64,000 bases of DNA from Fulvia fulva (Eukaryota; Ascomycota; Dothideomycetes; Mycosphaerellales; Mycosphaerellaceae): positions 248,001 through 312,000 of the forward strand of contig NC_063020.1 of NCBI RefSeq assembly GCF_020509005.1, in the 5' to 3' direction. Under the pieces are notes generated by a model. It had not been told where the DNA came from. It ran no database searches and worked only from the letters and a program-made list of their open reading frames with translations. This document shows positions 32,100-41,991 of the stretch, one piece after another. The position numbers and the translations under genes are program-made. Within the stretch, counting starts at the first letter, position 1; each line of letters begins with the position of its first letter.

Positions 32100-34262
32100 A
32101 TAGAACTAAAGAATACGCGACTACGAGCGGGTAGTAGAACACGGTAAGGCGCTAAGTACGTAGATACCTAGGGAAATTAATGCCGCGAAGACCTTAGCGA
32201 TAGCGATAGGTCGCGTTAATAACTATACTATAACGAGTTAGTAGGACTTATAGATCTAGAACGGTATACTACTACCGGTAAAGCCCTTAGGTAAGCGCAC
32301 ATCTCTTTTCCTAGATCTCTTATCTTTTCTATAGTCCTAGACTTAAGATAACGACCGGCGTGTTACGATTAATACCGGCGTCGCTCTTTAGTAGGAGTTA
32401 GATATAGTATAGGAGAAGGCACTCGATAGGGAATAGAGAGGCGCTATTAACTTAATAGAACTCTACGAGCTAATAGAGTACTAGGAGAAGGGTAGCGACG
32501 ATATACTACCTATTTACTACTCCCTCGACAAAGCCGAATATATCGCCGCTAGCGATTTCTAGAACGTCGACGCGAACGACCTCGCCGAGTTAGTCCGAGA
32601 CTATCCTAAGACTTTATACGACTTTATCCTACGAGGATTTAATACCGCGTAGACCGCTACCGAGCAAGTCGACGTCTTATAACGTATAAACGCCCTATAG
32701 AACGACTAGTACCGTAACCTCTCCGCCGAATATGACCGTATCTATTAGATACTTAGAACCGAGAAGTCCGCCTTATAGAAGATAGTATAGGATCTTAAGA
32801 ACGTACTAGACCTAGCTAAGATAAAGGAGGTCTAGGACAAGTATAAGTAAGCTAATAATCTATATAAGTAATTTTACGATCTTAGCGAAAAGGAGAAGAA
32901 GAAGGTATAAGAGGCTAAGAAGAAGACATAAGATACTAAGAGTATAAACTAGGCGTTATAGAAGGAGATCGATAACTTAAAGACTCGACTCTAAGCTATA
33001 GAGGAGAACACTACTAACGGTAATAGGCGTCGAGGCCGTAGTCCGTTACGCTCGCGCTCTTACCCGCGAGAGACCTCCCTTAAGAAGCTTTAGCGTATAT
33101 ATCGTAAAGCCGCTACCGGGGGCGGTAGGGGTAGTAGTAGAGATAACGATAATAATGACGGCCTAGGCCGTAGCGATAAGGACAAGGATCGAGGCCGTAA
33201 TCGCCGCCGTAACTAGCGCTAAGAGACGGTACGTACTAGAGGAGGACGTACTAATCGTATATAGATACCGCTAGTAGACCTCGCCGAGCGTCTTATTAAT
33301 ATCGACCGTACCTTAGAGCGTAGTATAGAGATCGGTAAGGGAGTACTAGATCCTAAGAAGTTTAAGAACGATACCGACCTATCTTTCGATAGTTAGTATA
33401 CGAGTATCCTACTAAAGCTTATAGTAGCGACCTTCCGTACTAAGTAGGATACCCTCCGCTTCTTATATAGATAGACTAATAGTGAAGTCTAGACTACTAT
33501 TAAGCTACGTATCTCTATCCTAGGACATTAGTTATATAACGAGTTTAGTACCGGCGAGGAGCTACTAGACTAGATAACTCGATAGTACGGTACCTAGAAC
33601 GAAGCTATAAAGGCTATAGTCGATATTATAACCTATAAGTAGTAGTAGAAGGAATCCTTTGTCGTATTCTTCGTACGTTACTCGAAGTTACGTACCTAGA
33701 TAGACTAGGGGGATAACACCGAGCTAATACTTTTCCGTAACCGCCTAAACTATAAGTACTTTGTTAAGACATTCGGCGACCGAGAGGTTAACCGTTACCT
33801 AAACTATATATAGGATATTATTAAGGAGTATACCGAGTTAGACGAAACCTTCTACGAGACCGAGTAGCTATACCCTTAGTAGGACAATAGCCGCTCTCGT
33901 AGTAGCGGCGGAGGAGGTAACTAGAACCTAGGCCCTACTAGTAACGTAATAACTACTATAGCTACCGTAGCTAGCGCGACCGGCGCGATCGTATAGCGCC
34001 TACTATAGTACTTAGGTATTAAGAAGAAGGAAGACTTACTAGTACACCTTTAGAATCTACTACCGCTTAACCGCGAGGGTCGCGAAGATCTAAAGAAGTA
34101 GGGTAAGTACTTCCGTTACCGTACCGGACTATATATTACTAGTAACCCCGAGTACGAGATATACGGCTATAACGGCGACTACCGCCTACCTCGACTACGT
34201 AACGTAACTCCGAACTTAAGCGCCCTCGCTACCGAGTAGGGAAATGCCGGGGCCACTACCTA
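32100..34262 (+). pseudogene. Gypsy-B gag remnant
   Basis: A plus-strand frame with many TAG stops keeps Gag-like composition. It has a charged Lys/Glu coiled-coil region (about 32750-33000), an Arg/Gly-rich block (about 33020-33250), then a capsid-like helical domain around 33350-33860. The 5' boundary is approximate. No zinc knuckle is readable. Confidence 0.55.
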
Positions 34263-34399
34263 AGTGTAGTAGATAGTAGTTAGAACAAGAATTAGAAAGA
34301 GTATAAGATCGAGAGGTATAGAATATAAGAGACGGACTATAGCGGAGAACTTAAGATATCGGCCTATATATTAGAACTATAGTTACCGGATGTATACTC

Positions 34400-35899
34400 T
34401 TATATAGTACTACCTATAATAATATAAAATAGAAAGGCACGAGGCCTACTAGATTCTACTTTAACCTCTCTCTTTGTCGATTAGAAATATATACGTAAAC
34501 ATAACATCCCTCTAATACCCCTAGTTTAGAGTAAGAACTTAATAGTAGGCGATAGGAAGGGGAGTACTAGACGTATTATATACGTAGCCTTAGTCGACGT
34601 TGTTATCGGCGGTTATTATTACGAGCAAATAATATACTACGTAACCGACCTCGAATACGAGATCGTCCTCGGCCTACCTTAGTTAAGCTAGTACAACCCT
34701 AACATCTTCTAGAAAACCGGCGAAGTGGCCCTTAGATCAGACTACTACTTTAGTTACTATCTTCGTAGGAAGACTTCGATAATAGTTTAGTCCCTAAACT
34801 ACTAATACCGGTAACGTACGAAATACGGACTAGAGCCCTTTACCGGGGAGTCGCTAGGATTTACGGTAGGAGGGGCGGAGTTAAACGTCTTGTCCTTATA
34901 TATAGACGACGATAAGAAAGTAGACTATTAAGGCGTTAGTCGTCACGCTTAGGAGATATATACCTACCGGCCTAGGGCCGAGTACTTCTATATTCTACCT
35001 ACTAGTAACGAGTCTAGCGAAACGGACAGTAACGGCGAGTTAAAGCTAAGCGTAATGTTAGCTAACGACCTTAATTAGTTCCTAAACAAGCAATTTAACT
35101 ACAACCCGAAGGAGAAGCTTCCGCCCGAGTACTATTATATTACGGACGCGTTCTTAGCTAAAGACTATAAAGGGCTCCCGCCTTATAGGCCGGGTATTAA
35201 CTATAAAATCTATATTAAGCCCGACGGCCTATAAGAGCCTCCTTACCGCAAACCCTATAGGCTTATACTATAAGAGAATGAAGTAGTTAAGAAATAGGTC
35301 ACTAAGTAGGAGAGCGAAGGGAAAGTCCGTAAGGCTAGTTAGAAGACAAGCTAGTCCCTAGCTCCTATTCTAGTAGTACGTAAGCTAGGAGGAGGACTCC
35401 GAGTATATATTAACTATTAAGGGCTAAATGTAATAACTATTAAGAATAGGTACCCTATACCTTTGATCTAGGAAACCCTTAATAGGACATATAGTAAGAG
35501 GTACTTTACGAAGCTAGACATCGTCGTAGCCTTTAATAAGCTTCGTATTACCAAGGGGTATAAAGAGCTAATAGCGTTTGCTACGCGGTACGGAGTATAC
35601 GAATGTCTAGTCTTACCGTTTAGTCTATATAACGGCCCGGTATCGTTTCAGTTATATATTAACAGTATATTATAGGAACACCTTAACGACTTCGTGTCGG
35701 TATACCTAGATAATGTACTGATTTTTAGCGACATACTCGAAGAGTATATCGAGTACGTAACGAAGGTTTTAATAAAACTACGCGATACCGGGTCGACCGT
35801 AGATATTAACAAATACGAATTCTATTAGTAGAGATTCAAATACCTAGGCCTAATTATTACGCTAGAAGGCATTGAAATAGACCCCGATAAGCTAGAATA
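34400..35899 (+). pseudogene. Gypsy-B pol remnant: protease and RT
   Basis: At 35400-35880 the frame reads as Gypsy RT: NRYPIPLI, FTKLDIVVAFNKLRI, FATRYGVYECLVLPF and then YLDNVLIFS. In the last the catalytic YxDD has become YLDN, a G-to-A change at the second Asp. Protease sequence upstream is too eroded to define. The frame is cut by Copia-C at GAATA (35895-35899) and resumes at 46498. Confidence 0.8.
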
Positions 35900-36117
35900 T
35901 GTTAAACAGGTACGAGTTGCGTAGTAGTAGAAGACGGCGGATTATACTAAAGACGAAGAAGGACCTAATAGGATAGCGTGTATCTATATATAGTATCGCT
36001 AGTGTTAGTATAGGTGTTTTAGGAGGGACAGCTATACTTAGGACTTGACTAGTAAGCCCTAATTACTAATCTCCCTAAGCACCTAATGTTGACCCTATGA
36101 CCTACATATTCTCAACA
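35900..36117 (-). repeat. Copia-C 3' LTR (218 bp)
   Basis: Matches 46275-46492 with transitions; the TSD GAATA is outside. Confidence 0.9.
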
Positions 36118-36832
36118 CTCCTACTTAGGTCAGAAGGTCTTAAACAATCCCTTATATAAGCTAGAGCTGCCTTATAAAGTTTTGAAACTACTAGCTATTA
36201 AGGGGCTTAGCTAGCCTATTAGCAACTATGTCCTTTATATAGTAGTAATCCACTATAATCTTCCTTTACTACGAGAGATTCCTAATATAGTGGTATATAA
36301 CATCAATATGCTTTGACCTCTTATAGATATAGGCATCTTTAACAAAGGTCAAAGCTACTTAGTTATAACCTATAAGCTCTACGGGTCTTAGCTTATTAAC
36401 AGTACTGCTTACCTTGATCCTAGGTTAGAATAAACACTCTCTAACTAGGTTAGGACACCTCATCTCCCTAAGGACTATAGTAAGAAACTGTGACTGCTTA
36501 GCTACTACATTTATAGCTATGAACTCAGCCTCTATTGTTAATGTAGTAACAGACTTCTACTTCCTACTTATCTAGGACATAGGTGATCTATAAAGGAACT
36601 ATATATGTCTAAGGATTAAGACTCTGTCTGCCTTGTCTATAGTATAACTAGAATCTGAGTATCCCTAGAGAATACCTCCTCCTCTTCTATATATCAAGCC
36701 TAGGTCCGGGTATGATCTTAGATACCTAGAGAGTTTCTTTAAAGCTCTAAGATGTTGCTTTAGAGGGTCAGCAATATATGAGCTAATTCTTCTAAGGGGG
36801 AAAGCAAGGTCTAGCCTTGTTATTGTTATTGG
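36118..36832 (-). pseudogene. Copia-C RNase H remnant
   Basis: This is the continuation of the Copia-C Pol frame left of LINE #2, reaching the 3' LTR. It is degraded. It is identified mainly by position and by continuity across the LINE #2 duplication. Confidence 0.6.
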
Positions 36833-36846
36833 CTATATCTAGGTAC

Positions 36847-37084
36847 ACAGGCAGAAGCGACTCTTTCGGGTACTAGGACGAGGACCATTCAATCGATAGC
36901 CCTTATCAAGACGAGCAATCTACTCAAGCAGTAGCGACCCGCCTGCGCTGGCGGCGGCGCAATTGTGATACAAAAAAAAACCCCAAAACCGAGGTCCCCT
37001 TCCCCTGAAGGCAGACCCTAGAATTGCGGAGTTGCGGAGGACAACTGCCCAATTAGGAAGCGCGACCCCGAACAACAGCGAAGG
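36847..37084 (+). promoter_or_regulatory. LINE #2 5' leader
   Basis: 238 bp, GC-rich in the middle (GCCTGCGCTGGCGGCGGCGC, 36942-36961), then an A-run and C-runs before ATG. It presumably carries the internal promoter, because LINE copies need one inside the transcript. No ORF. Confidence 0.4.
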
Positions 37085-38434
37085 ATGGCAACCAACGAGA
37101 GCCATAGCCTTGCGAACATTCTGCACCAAGAGTCAAACCGGGGAACAAACCAAGAAAAAACCCAGGACACAAGCCAAGGCCCACTATACAGAAAGCAGAG
37201 GCCAACGACAAACAACACAGCGTGGACGACCCTATATACGGAGGCGGAGAACTTACTAGGGGATGACGAACACCCAGCCCGGGCATATAAGAACACCATA
37301 GCACAGCTACTAGGAGCGCTAAAAGCGCTATCATACCAAATCCCGAAGACAATCCAACAAGTAACACAGAAGGCAGCCCAGAAACCAACTACATGGGCAA
37401 CAGTAGCAGCAGGCAAGAATCAACCCCCTCCGAAGGAAAGTAAGGCGGTACGCCTATACATTACTGATCCGGCGGAGAAACAAGAAATCGCAGCCCTAAC
37501 AAGCAAGGAGATTGTCGACAGAATCGGCCAAAAGGAGGTAGTTGGGGCGAGGGTAGAAGCAACAGGCGTAGTAAGACTCTTTACCGCACAAGAGTCTGAT
37601 AGACGAAAGCTGGAGACCTATAAGGAGTGGACTACTAAAGTCGCGAAGTCGGCACGAGTCTCCCACCAACAGTATACCGTCATCGCCCACGGGGTCCCTA
37701 GGACATTCAAGGTCGAAGACCTTCCCCACCTCCAAGTACAGAACCAGAACACCTCCCCAGGAGTACGACTAACGAAGGCGGCATGGCTGCACAAGACAGT
37801 AGACCGAGAAAAGACGCATTCATCGCTTATTATTTGGGTAGAGACAGCGGAACAAGCTAACCAGATATTAGACAATGGGCTATTCTGGAACTGCGAGAGA
37901 ATGGACACGGAGATCCATCAGAGCAGCCACAGGGTACTACAATGCTTCCAATGCCAACAGTACGGTCACATAGCCTCAAAATGCGGGGAGAAGACCCCAA
38001 GGTGTCCTCACTGCGCAGGCCCACACCAGGGAAGGGAATGCCCAAAAAAGGAGAGCAGGTGCGCATGCTGCGGCAGAAGGCACCCAGCGTATTCAAGCCA
38101 ATGCCCGGCTAGAATAGCAGCACAAGAACGAGCGAGACAAGCAAGGATCTCTACACCAGCTAGGTACCCCCAACGACAACAGGAGGGACCTACCGTGTAC
38201 AAGGGCTTCGAGCCGAGCAAAAGGAAGAGGGCAGAAGAGACGAACAAGGGAACCCAACCGCAAACGCATCCACCTCCCGGTCGGCCTCGACACCTTAACC
38301 GGGCAGCCAACGAACTAGGCCAAATGCGAATCTTTGGGGCGCCCCAGCGGCCCCAGGGCCAGCCGGACAGCGAGATACAGGCTCAGGAGACACAGCAGGT
38401 CAGCACGGAAATGGACCTCACGGATAACGAATGA
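37085..38434 (+). CDS. LINE #2 ORF1 (Gag-like RNA-binding protein, 449 aa)
   Basis: Open from ATG 37085 to TGA 38432-38434. The N-terminal half is helical and charged. The middle (about residues 125-270) has the hydrophobic pattern seen in ORF1 proteins of this group. Three zinc knuckles follow: CFQCQQYGHIASKC, CPHCAGPHQGREC and CACCGRRHPAYSSQC (about residues 285-340), then a low-complexity P/Q-rich tail. It should coat the element RNA. The last codons overlap ORF2 as ATGA, suggesting that ORF2 is made by termination-reinitiation. Confidence 0.9.
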   Translation: MATNESHSLANILHQESNRGTNQEKTQDTSQGPLYRKQRPTTNNTAWTTLYTEAENLLGDDEHPARAYKNTIAQLLGALKALSYQIPKTIQQVTQKAAQKPTTWATVAAGKNQPPPKESKAVRLYITDPAEKQEIAALTSKEIVDRIGQKEVVGARVEATGVVRLFTAQESDRRKLETYKEWTTKVAKSARVSHQQYTVIAHGVPRTFKVEDLPHLQVQNQNTSPGVRLTKAAWLHKTVDREKTHSSLIIWVETAEQANQILDNGLFWNCERMDTEIHQSSHRVLQCFQCQQYGHIASKCGEKTPRCPHCAGPHQGRECPKKESRCACCGRRHPAYSSQCPARIAAQERARQARISTPARYPQRQQEGPTVYKGFEPSKRKRAEETNKGTQPQTHPPPGRPRHLNRAANELGQMRIFGAPQRPQGQPDSEIQAQETQQVSTEMDLTDNE

Positions 38435-41400
38435 TACTATACGACGACATCACTATCGTACAGTACAACGTAAACAAAAGTAGGGACAAGGTCCAGCGCC
38501 ACTTTCTACAAGAGCTAGACCCGCTACGGCACCACGTTATTGCGGTACAGGAACCATGGATCAACCCCTACGTAGGACTCCCAGCCACTTGTAATGACCG
38601 GAGATACCACACCGTAATCGCGGGCCAACGAGGCGTCAACCCGAGGACATGTATATACGTAAGCAAGACTATAGACCTTGAGTCGTGGAAGGTTATACTA
38701 CCGCAGCAGGGCAACCTAGGAGACATAACATCAATCCAGATCGACACGACACAAGGCCCTATCCAGATCCATAACGTTTACAACCCGCCACCGCGGGGTC
38801 GGACGAGTAGGGAACTAGGAACCCTCGCCCACCTAGAGCGGACCCTAAGCCAAGACACGAAGCAAGTACTCCTCGGCGACTTCAACCTCCACCACCCACA
38901 GTGGGGACTCGAATTCACTCCCCCGCACGCATTTCTAGGGGGGAAGCTACTGGACATAACCGCACGCTACGGAATGGCCTTAGTAACACCAAAGGGAACA
39001 GAGACGTGGAAGGCCCGTACTAGTGCAAGCACGATCGACCTATGCTTTCTATCACGAGAACTTGAAGAGAGACTAGTCCAATGCCGACCGAACTACGCGC
39101 TAGAAGCCTCCTCAGACCATATCCCTATCCAAACGACGCTAGGGGTGAAGGCGATAGAGGAGCCAGCAAACGAACCACGCCGTAACTGGAAGAAGGCACG
39201 CTGGGACGACATAAGAGGCTTCCTAATAGCGAACCTACCACAGCATAGAGAACTCGAGACGACAGCTCAGCTAGATCAAGCAGCGGAACAGATTACCTCG
39301 GTCATATGGCAAGCAGCGGAACAATACACGCCGTTACTCCGGCCCTCAACGCAGCAGAAGGCCTTCTGGACCCCTGAATGCTCTACGAAGGTAAGGGAGG
39401 CTAGAAGGGCAAGGCGACAGTGGACGAAGGAGCACACCCAAGAGACGTGGGAGCAATACTGCCACGCGACACAAGAGAAGAAGGCACAGATAAGACGCGA
39501 TAAGCTGCAGGACTGGAGAGCGACGATCGGGCTCGTTACAGAAAACCCGGAACAGATGTGGAGACTTGCTAAATGGGCACGACTACCTGAAGAGCAACAA
39601 GCCCCTCACTTCCCCCCAATCGTAGACCGCGAAGGGATTGCCCAGGCTACGCCCCGGGGCAAGGCAAAAGCGTTAGCCGACCATTTCTTTTCGACGCAAG
39701 TAGAGGCAGACCTTACGGACATCGACCCGAGCACATACCCGGAACCCCTGGACATGGATTGGGCGGTTAGCCCTAACACAGTAACAGGAGTCATAAGTAA
39801 GCTAAAGGGACGAAAAGCCCCAGGCCCAGACAGGATACCAAACGTACTGCTAAAAGAGTGTAGAGAAGAGATCGCGCCGAGCCTTGCAAACCTATTTACC
39901 GCGTGCCTACGGCTAGGGTATCACCCGAAGCCGTACAGAGAGTCTATGACAGTAGTGCTACGCAAGCCACAGAAGGAAGACTATACTCAGCCCAAGTCGT
40001 ACAGACCAATAGCACTTCTAAATACGATAGGGAAGGTCCTAGAAAAGATAGTAGCCCAGAGACTTACGCAGCTTGCCGAGGACAACCACGTACTCCCAGC
40101 AACACAGATGGGGGGAAGAAGCCAGCGATCGACACTAACAGCAATGGAGCTAATTACGGAGCAAATCCAGACCCTCTGGCACTACGGCAGGAACCGAGCG
40201 GCGTCCTTACTATCCCTCGACATCGCAGGGGCCTTCGACAACGTCTCACACCAAAGGCTAATACATATCCTACAGCAGAAAGGCATCCCCCAGTGGGCAA
40301 CGTCGTTCGTCTTCTCCTTTCTCCAGGAACGGACGACATACCTAGTCCTAGGAAGGTACACGTCCGACCCGGTGAAGGCAGAGACTGGAATACCTCAGGG
40401 ATCTACTCTCTCCCCTATCCTGTTTCTAATATTTATGTCGGATCTAATCCCCCTACTCACCTCTCCGCAAACCTCAGCATCGGGGTTCGTAGACGATACA
40501 AACATCCTAGCCTGGTCAGACTCGACAGAAGAGAACTGTCGCCTCCTTGAAGATAGGCACAAGAAATGCGAGGAGTGGGCAAAGAAGCATGGTGCCCGGT
40601 TCGCCCCTGAAAAGTACCAACTTATACACTTCAGTAAAGCGAGAACACACCATAATATGAAGGCGGCGGTAAGAATCCAAGGCTACGAGACCAAGCCATC
40701 AGCGGAGCTACGAGTACTAGGGATCTGGCTCGACCCGAAGCTAAGCTGGAATGTACAGATTAAGAAAGCCCAGAGTCGAGCGCAAGTCAATGAAGCCTCG
40801 ATAAAGAGGCTTACGGCATCTACATGGGGAGCAACATTCGACAAGGCAAGAGTAATGTATAAGGCGATCGTCAGACCAGCTATGTTGTACGGGGCACAGA
40901 TTTGGGGAACAGGAGGCGCAGGCAAGCCGATCCCGAAACGGATAGAGCAACCCCTAAACAGGACACAGGCAGGCAACCTACGTAGGGTACTAGGCGCATA
41001 CAAGACAACGTCAACAAGCACGGTAGAAATGGAGACAGGAATACCACCAATCGGCCAGTACATCCGGGGAATGAGAATTCAATACGCGGCAAAGACGACA
41101 GGTTACCTAGCACAAACCACGATCCAGGAGGCAAAGAATAAGATAGAAAGCCGCTACCGGAGAGGGGCAGGATATAGGACAAGCCAAAAAGAGGATGACC
41201 TTACGACCTTTACGGCCGTACAGACAAGCACCGAATGGCTAGCACGAAAGGAGGAGGAGCGTAGGACTCGCCAGGCCGGCGGGAGCAAGGCTAAGACCCA
41301 AAACCTAGCGGAACAGATAGCGAGCTGCCTATGGGAGCAGGACTGGAAAAGGAAGCCCCCTAAGACAACAGGCCCGATAGCGCTCCGAGCCTTCCAGAGA

Positions 41401-41784
41401 CACAATTACCAGCTATATAGGGACCTGACAAGGGCCGAAGCAAGCATAGCGATCCAAATCAGGTCCGAACACATTGGATTAAGGGCCTACCTGTTCAGAA
41501 GACGCGCACTAGACATCTATAGCCCAGCCTGCCAGTGTGGCTACCCATCGCAAAACCCAGAACATATGCTACTACGATGCCCGCAGTGGACGAGAGGCAG
41601 GGGAAATTGGAGGCACCAAGCGGGAAGGAGAGACTACAAGTCAATTATTAGGGACAAAGGCAACATTCGCCGAATCTCTCGGTGGATACTACAGCAGGGA
41701 TACCTCCAGCAGTTTAGCCTCGCGAGCGAGACGGAGGAGTGGATAGACAAGAGGCGGAAGCGAGGGGGGTTGCAGATAGGGTAG
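38431..41784 (+). CDS. LINE #2 ORF2: APE-type endonuclease and reverse transcriptase (1117 aa)
   Basis: The ATG overlaps the ORF1 stop (ATGA). Residues about 1-225 are an endonuclease/exonuclease/phosphatase domain: QYNVNKS, AVQEPW, LLGDFNLHHPQWG and SSDHIPIQT carry the metal-binding N, E, D/N and D-H. RT boxes RPIALLNTIGK, LSLDIAGAFDNV, GIPQGSTLSPILF and SGFVDDTNILAW lie at about residues 520-690. The C-terminus has a zinc-like site C-x-C-x8-H-x4-C (about residue 1030). I see no RNase H domain. The type matches the fungal Tad/I-like group. The enzyme nicks DNA and primes cDNA on the target. Confidence 0.92.
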   Translation: MILYDDITIVQYNVNKSRDKVQRHFLQELDPLRHHVIAVQEPWINPYVGLPATCNDRRYHTVIAGQRGVNPRTCIYVSKTIDLESWKVILPQQGNLGDITSIQIDTTQGPIQIHNVYNPPPRGRTSRELGTLAHLERTLSQDTKQVLLGDFNLHHPQWGLEFTPPHAFLGGKLLDITARYGMALVTPKGTETWKARTSASTIDLCFLSRELEERLVQCRPNYALEASSDHIPIQTTLGVKAIEEPANEPRRNWKKARWDDIRGFLIANLPQHRELETTAQLDQAAEQITSVIWQAAEQYTPLLRPSTQQKAFWTPECSTKVREARRARRQWTKEHTQETWEQYCHATQEKKAQIRRDKLQDWRATIGLVTENPEQMWRLAKWARLPEEQQAPHFPPIVDREGIAQATPRGKAKALADHFFSTQVEADLTDIDPSTYPEPLDMDWAVSPNTVTGVISKLKGRKAPGPDRIPNVLLKECREEIAPSLANLFTACLRLGYHPKPYRESMTVVLRKPQKEDYTQPKSYRPIALLNTIGKVLEKIVAQRLTQLAEDNHVLPATQMGGRSQRSTLTAMELITEQIQTLWHYGRNRAASLLSLDIAGAFDNVSHQRLIHILQQKGIPQWATSFVFSFLQERTTYLVLGRYTSDPVKAETGIPQGSTLSPILFLIFMSDLIPLLTSPQTSASGFVDDTNILAWSDSTEENCRLLEDRHKKCEEWAKKHGARFAPEKYQLIHFSKARTHHNMKAAVRIQGYETKPSAELRVLGIWLDPKLSWNVQIKKAQSRAQVNEASIKRLTASTWGATFDKARVMYKAIVRPAMLYGAQIWGTGGAGKPIPKRIEQPLNRTQAGNLRRVLGAYKTTSTSTVEMETGIPPIGQYIRGMRIQYAAKTTGYLAQTTIQEAKNKIESRYRRGAGYRTSQKEDDLTTFTAVQTSTEWLARKEEERRTRQAGGSKAKTQNLAEQIASCLWEQDWKRKPPKTTGPIALRAFQRHNYQLYRDLTRAEASIAIQIRSEHIGLRAYLFRRRALDIYSPACQCGYPSQNPEHMLLRCPQWTRGRGNWRHQAGRRDYKSIIRDKGNIRRISRWILQQGYLQQFSLASETEEWIDKRRKRGGLQIG

Positions 41785-41991
41785 TCATCAGGGCAGGCCC
41801 ATGACACTAGCGTACCCCTAACAAGGGAAATTTAAGACGACAACGAGGAGGAAAAGACAGGCGGGAAGGAGGAGGGGTTTTCACCAACACGGTTTCCCCT
41901 CTATATATACAAAAACAAGATAGCATAGCTACATAGGCCAAAGGGCACTACAACAGCTTAATGAAATATCTATCTATCTATATCTAGGTAC

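Larger units (their letters stand above)
36847..41977 (+). mobile_element. LINE #2, intact non-LTR retrotransposon
   Basis: Flanked by the 14-bp TSD CTATATCTAGGTAC (36833-36846 and 41978-41991), inside Copia-C. It has a 238-bp leader with a run of A at about 36970-36978, two overlapping open ORFs, and a 3' UTR ending AATGAAAT and (ATCT)n. There is no RIP. A damaged 3' copy of the same family is LINE #3. Confidence 0.92.

Noticed and set aside
39903..40550. 215-codon plus-strand open frame inside LINE #2
   Set aside because: It is an alternative frame of ORF2, which carries the RT motifs at the same place.
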